A model generated the notes under the pieces. That model saw only the letters and a list, made by a program, of their open reading frames with translations, was not told the origin of the DNA and searched no databases. Both the position numbers and the translations under genes were made by a program. From assembly GCF_000067165.1 (NCBI RefSeq), contig NC_010162.1:9989001-10053000 (forward strand): a DNA stretch of 64,000 nt, written 5' to 3'. Within the stretch, counting starts at the first letter, position 1. Every line of letters starts with the position of its first letter. The DNA comes from Sorangium cellulosum So ce56. GTDB lineage: Bacteria > Myxococcota_A > Polyangia > Polyangiales > Polyangiaceae. This document shows, in pieces, positions 61,061-64,000 of the stretch.

Positions 61061-61534
61061 ATGACCACTGCAATGCAGATGCCCATGATGCCGCAGACGA
61101 TGTACCCCATGATGCCGACGCCGGAGATGGCCGCTGGCGCAGCCATGATGCCCGGCATGATGGGCATGGGCATGCCCATGATGGGCATGATGCCCGGCAT
61201 GATGGGTATGCCCATGATGCCCACGATGGGCATGATGCCCGGCATGATGGGCATGAGCATGCCAATGATGCCCGGCATGATGGGCATGGGCATGCCCATG
61301 ATGGGCATGATGCCCGGCATGATGGGCATGGGCATGCCCATGATGTGCAAGATGTCGTGTGAGATGACCAAGGACGGAATGGTCTGCAAGATGATGCCGC
61401 CCGAGGGCATGTCGATGGACGTGCTCAAGGAGCGCTGCGAGGCCATGACGAAGATGATGTCGGCCGGGATGCCCATGATGATGATGTGCGGCGGGATGCC
61501 CATGATGATGTGCACCCCCGCAACGACCAAGTAG
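61061..61534 (+). CDS. Methionine-rich small protein (putative metal-binding)
   Basis: The 157-residue product has about 66 Met (42%) and six Cys. Repeats of the type MMPGMMGMGMPMMG fill residues 30-95. The C-terminal part has a more normal region (CEMTKDGMVCKMM, MDVLKERCEAMTKMM) and then more Met. It has no signal peptide. A good ribosome site AGGAG lies 6 bases before the ATG. Met-rich motifs M-x-x-M and MxM bind Cu(I) and Ag(I) in known proteins. A copper-buffer role is possible, and so is a methionine sink against oxidation. I know of no family that matches. Confidence 0.75.
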   Translation: MTTAMQMPMMPQTMYPMMPTPEMAAGAAMMPGMMGMGMPMMGMMPGMMGMPMMPTMGMMPGMMGMSMPMMPGMMGMGMPMMGMMPGMMGMGMPMMCKMSCEMTKDGMVCKMMPPEGMSMDVLKERCEAMTKMMSAGMPMMMMCGGMPMMMCTPATTK

Positions 61535-61641
61535 CGCGGCCGCAACCCCTCCTCGGAGCAGCGGAGCGTCGGCGCTCACCGGCGTGCTCGCGCGGCTCCG
61601 CCCCTTCCCTCCCCCGCCTCTCGGCGAAGAACGCGCCCGCC

Positions 61642-62352
61642 TCAAGGCGCCGGCAACGAATACGTCATCACCAGGTACATCAGCGAGTCGACGTTTGCCG
61701 GGTTGCGGTAGACGTGCGGGACATCCGCCTGAAACACGAGCGCGTCGCCCGTCGCGAGCAGAAACCGCTGTCCGTCGACGCTGATTTCAACGGTCCCCTG
61801 ACAGACCACGATGTTCTCGGTCGTCCCGGGCGGGTGGGGATCGGCATTCTCGACGCCGAGCGGGGCCAGGCAGAGCTCGTAAAACTCGACCGTTCGCGGC
61901 GCATCGAACGGGAAGAGCGCGCGCGAGGTGAACTTGCCGTCGTGCGATGTCAGCCGCTTCGCGCGATCCCCGCGCAGCAGCATGGGGCCGCTCGCCGAGC
62001 GGGCGCTGACGAGCGCCGAGAACGGCACGCCGAGCGCGCGGGCGATCTTCCAGACGACGTTGATCGTGGGCGCGCTGCGGCCGAGCTCGACCTGGCCGAG
62101 CATCGCGCGGCTCACGCCGGAGATCTTCGAGAGCCGCTCCAGCGAGAGGCCGCGCCGCGTCCTCAACCGCCGAAGGTTCTCCCCGACAACATGCGTGAGA
62201 TCCGGCGGCGAGTCGTGGTGAGCGACCTCATAGGTCCACTCCTCCTCCAGCTCCTGCTCCTGCGCGCCGGGCCTGGCCGGCTGCACGTCGAGCGCGACCG
62301 GCAGCGCGCCGTTCACCCGGGGAAGGTCGCTGTTCTGTCGGACGGATCTCAT
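61642..62352 (-). CDS. XRE-family regulator with C-terminal cupin domain
   Basis: The 236-residue protein has a helix-turn-helix, VGENLRRLRTRRGLSLERLSK followed by ISGVSRAMLGQVELGRSAPT, and a C-terminal cupin sensor domain (ADPHPPGTTENIVVCQGTVE, GDALVFQADVPHVYRNPA). These regulators often control amino-acid, polyamine or sugar-related genes by sensing a small ligand. The target is not known here. A possible promoter with a palindrome in the spacer lies 67 bases upstream, which would fit autoregulation. Confidence 0.9.
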   Translation of the reverse strand: MRSVRQNSDLPRVNGALPVALDVQPARPGAQEQELEEEWTYEVAHHDSPPDLTHVVGENLRRLRTRRGLSLERLSKISGVSRAMLGQVELGRSAPTINVVWKIARALGVPFSALVSARSASGPMLLRGDRAKRLTSHDGKFTSRALFPFDAPRTVEFYELCLAPLGVENADPHPPGTTENIVVCQGTVEISVDGQRFLLATGDALVFQADVPHVYRNPANVDSLMYLVMTYSLPAP

Positions 62353-62792
62353 AGGAGGATAGGCGCCACTCTACACGGGATCTCAGGTCGGCAAACCAAC
62401 CAAATTCGTGGCTGCGTCATAATGAGTGTGATCGATCATCAGGCAATTTCCGTCACTCCTAGGATATGGCCTGAACCCGATCCGTGACGTCCCTGTCGCA
62501 TTCGCTTTCCCCTCGGCGTGTTCGCCCTTCCGCGCAGGGTCGCGCTTCCTCCCAGCGCGCTTCGCCGCACGCTCGCTCGCCGCAGGCCTCTTCCCCCTGC
62601 AGGCGCCTTCCCGCGGGGCCACGTCCCCCGGACGCTCGCGCCCCCGCCCCGCTCCGCCTCCGGTCCGCCCCCCCGGCCGGCGAATGAGGTCGGCGCCCAA
62701 CCGTCCCTACCGCCAGCGCGCCGAAGCGGCTACAACCTGGGCTCGCTGTGCGGCACGCTGACGCAGCGCGCTCGAGCACCGAGGGCTTGCCG
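62353..62792. other. Divergent intergenic region between XRE-cupin regulator and kinase
   Basis: The 440 bases show an AT-richer patch near 62395-62465 with a candidate promoter for the regulator. The rest is GC-rich and I see no gene in it. Confidence 0.35.
62419..62446 (-). promoter_or_regulatory. Candidate promoter and palindromic operator of the XRE regulator
   Basis: On the minus strand, TTGCCT (at 62441-62446) and CATTAT (at 62419-62424) are spaced by 16 bases, with 4 of 6 matches each to the sigma-70 consensus. The perfect palindrome TGATCGATCA (62429-62438) sits in that spacer. This fits an operator for an autorepressor, but the match to promoters is weak. Confidence 0.35.
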
Positions 62793-63761
62793 ATGGACCA
62801 CGACATCGACGACGTGATCGACGGCCGGTACAAGCTGATCGAGGTGGTCGGTCAGGGAGGCCACGGCGTGGTCTACCGCGCCCTGGACCAGGAGACCGGC
62901 GCGCACGTGGCCGTCAAGTACCTGCGGCCCGAGTTCGCCAGCGATCCCGCCCTGAAGGCCCGCCTGCGGCGCGAGGCCCGCGCCATGGGCGAGCTGGCCG
63001 GCACCAGCGCGACGCACGTCTTCGCGTTCAGCGAGGCGCCCGACGGCACCCTCTACATCGTCATGGAGTTCCTGAAGGGCAGCGATCTCGAGACGGCGCT
63101 GCGCCAGCTGGAGTCGCGGAACCAGCGGCTCCCGCTCGACGAGATCCGCGAGCTGTTCCGCCCGATCGTCGACACCCTCGACGCCGCGCACGCGCGCGGC
63201 ATCGTCCACCGCGATCTCAAGCCCGCGAACATCTTCGTCCTCGACCACGACACGGGCGTTCCTTCCTCCACCTCCCCTCACCGCGGGAGCGCGCCGGCCC
63301 GCGCCGGCACGGCGGCGCGGGGGCGCGTGCGCTTGCTCGATTTCGGCCTTGTCAAGGTCATGCAGGCCGACCCCCTCACCCGCGAGGGCGCGATCCCCGG
63401 CTCGCCCAGCTACATCGCGCCCGAGGTATGGAAGGGCCGGCCCCAGGAGATCGACCACCGGATCGACATCTATTCGCTCGGCGCGGTGCTCTTCCGCGCG
63501 CTCGCGGGGCGCGTGCCGTTCGCCGGCGCGAGCCGGGTCGACATCCTGCTCGCCGCCGCCCGCGGCCCGCGGCCGAGCTTGCACGCCTTCCGTCCCGATC
63601 TGCTCCCCGAGGTGGACGCGTGGGTCGCGCGGGCGCTCGCCGTGGCCCCCGAGGAGCGCTTCCAGGACGTCCGCTCGCTCTGGAGCGCGCTGGAGCCGCA
63701 CCTCGACCACGCCGATCGATCCGGAGGTGAGCCTGCCGGCGGAGGCGCGATCCTGCGCTGA
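62793..63761 (+). CDS. Hanks-type serine/threonine protein kinase
   Basis: The 322-residue kinase domain has a G-loop (VVGQGGHGVVYRA), the VAIK-type Lys in HVAVKYL, catalytic loop HRDLKPANI, LDFGL in place of the DFG motif, and an APE-type IAPEVW. It has no transmembrane segment or sensor domain, so it is a soluble kinase. A Ser/Pro/Gly-rich insert (SSTSPHRGSAPARAG) lies between the catalytic loop and DFG. Start ATG 62793 is chosen where the kinase fold begins. The next gene, 85 bases on, starts another kinase, so the pair may be an operon. Confidence 0.93.
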   Translation: MDHDIDDVIDGRYKLIEVVGQGGHGVVYRALDQETGAHVAVKYLRPEFASDPALKARLRREARAMGELAGTSATHVFAFSEAPDGTLYIVMEFLKGSDLETALRQLESRNQRLPLDEIRELFRPIVDTLDAAHARGIVHRDLKPANIFVLDHDTGVPSSTSPHRGSAPARAGTAARGRVRLLDFGLVKVMQADPLTREGAIPGSPSYIAPEVWKGRPQEIDHRIDIYSLGAVLFRALAGRVPFAGASRVDILLAAARGPRPSLHAFRPDLLPEVDAWVARALAVAPEERFQDVRSLWSALEPHLDHADRSGGEPAGGGAILR

Positions 63762-63846
63762 GCACGTTCCTCACCCGACCGCCTTGCGACGCGGGAAGCG
63801 GCGCTGGTAGCGTGGTGCAAACCATGCCTGAACCGAGGGCCGCAGG

Positions 63847-64000
63847 ATGAGCTCCTCGCCCGGCCTGTTGCAGCCGAATACGCGGTTTCGCAACCGTTAC
63901 CAGGTGCTGCGCGTCATCAAGGCGGGCGGCATGGGCGCCGTCTACGAGGTGATGGACGACGTCACGGCGACGCGCCGCGCGCTCAAGGTGATGCTGCCTA
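63847..64000 (+). CDS. Serine/threonine protein kinase, N-terminal fragment (cut by window end)
   Basis: The 51 codons seen encode a kinase start, with NRYQVLRVIKAGGMGAVYEVMD as the G-loop region and RRALKVML with the ATP-binding Lys. The rest lies outside the window. It follows the other kinase on the same strand by 85 bases. Confidence 0.85.
   Translation, partial: MSSSPGLLQPNTRFRNRYQVLRVIKAGGMGAVYEVMDDVTATRRALKVMLP

Noticed and set aside
60860..61645. His-rich ORF on the minus strand
   Set aside because: It arises only because CAT is the complement of ATG, so the antisense of a Met-rich gene reads as His repeats.

Overview
The window is GC-rich, coding-dense DNA with the hallmarks of a large-genome myxobacterium, most like the Sorangium/Polyangium group. 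The signs are lipoproteins with cysteine-rich or glycine-rich tails, Hanks-type Ser/Thr kinases, a von Willebrand lipoprotein, many GTG starts with 4-base stop/start overlaps, and a myxobacterial-style RiPP cluster. This assignment is inference from gene content; no rRNA or tRNA is present to confirm it.

Layout. 1-2433: the end of a ClpA/ClpB-type AAA+ ATPase and a convergent DUF4419 gene. 2434-21615: one giant gene of 6393 codons. It carries a 14-unit 69-bp repeat array, an unknown globular domain, an HExxH domain, an acidic tract, three full copies plus two diverged or truncated copies of a papain-like Cys/His domain, and eight copies of a domain with the R / STS / Q-x-E signature of ADP-ribosyltransferases. 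Each of those eight is preceded by a nuclear-localisation-like basic linker. It looks like a polymorphic multi-effector toxin and is the most striking object here. 21763-29195: a YhaO/SbcD-like nuclease subunit, a cytochrome P450, a Uma2-type nuclease, and a treZ/glycogen-debranching pair.

29541-39102 is a complete graspetide (microviridin-type RiPP) cluster. Two small precursors with the PFFAR(Y/F)LE leader motif each have two KYPSD cores, followed by two MvdC/MvdD-like ATP-grasp ligases. A divergent three-gene export operon (HlyD adaptor, C39 peptidase-ABC transporter, second ABC transporter) resembles NHLM-type bacteriocin exporters. The precursors would be cyclised by the ligases, cleaved by the C39 domain and exported.

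39318-44348: a YhaN-like SMC-type ATPase, whose usual partner YhaO lies 16 kb upstream, and an OLD/RecF-like ATPase. 44382-54904: envelope proteins, a DUF202 protein with a sulfite-oxidase-like molybdoenzyme, folB, a Crp/Fnr regulator, a very large TPR/transglutaminase-like lipoprotein and a ferredoxin-NADP reductase. 55040-64000: a coiled-coil protein with a methyltransferase-like head, a VWA lipoprotein, a Gly-rich lipoprotein, a protein that is about 42% methionine, an XRE-cupin regulator and two Ser/Thr kinases, the last cut by the window end.
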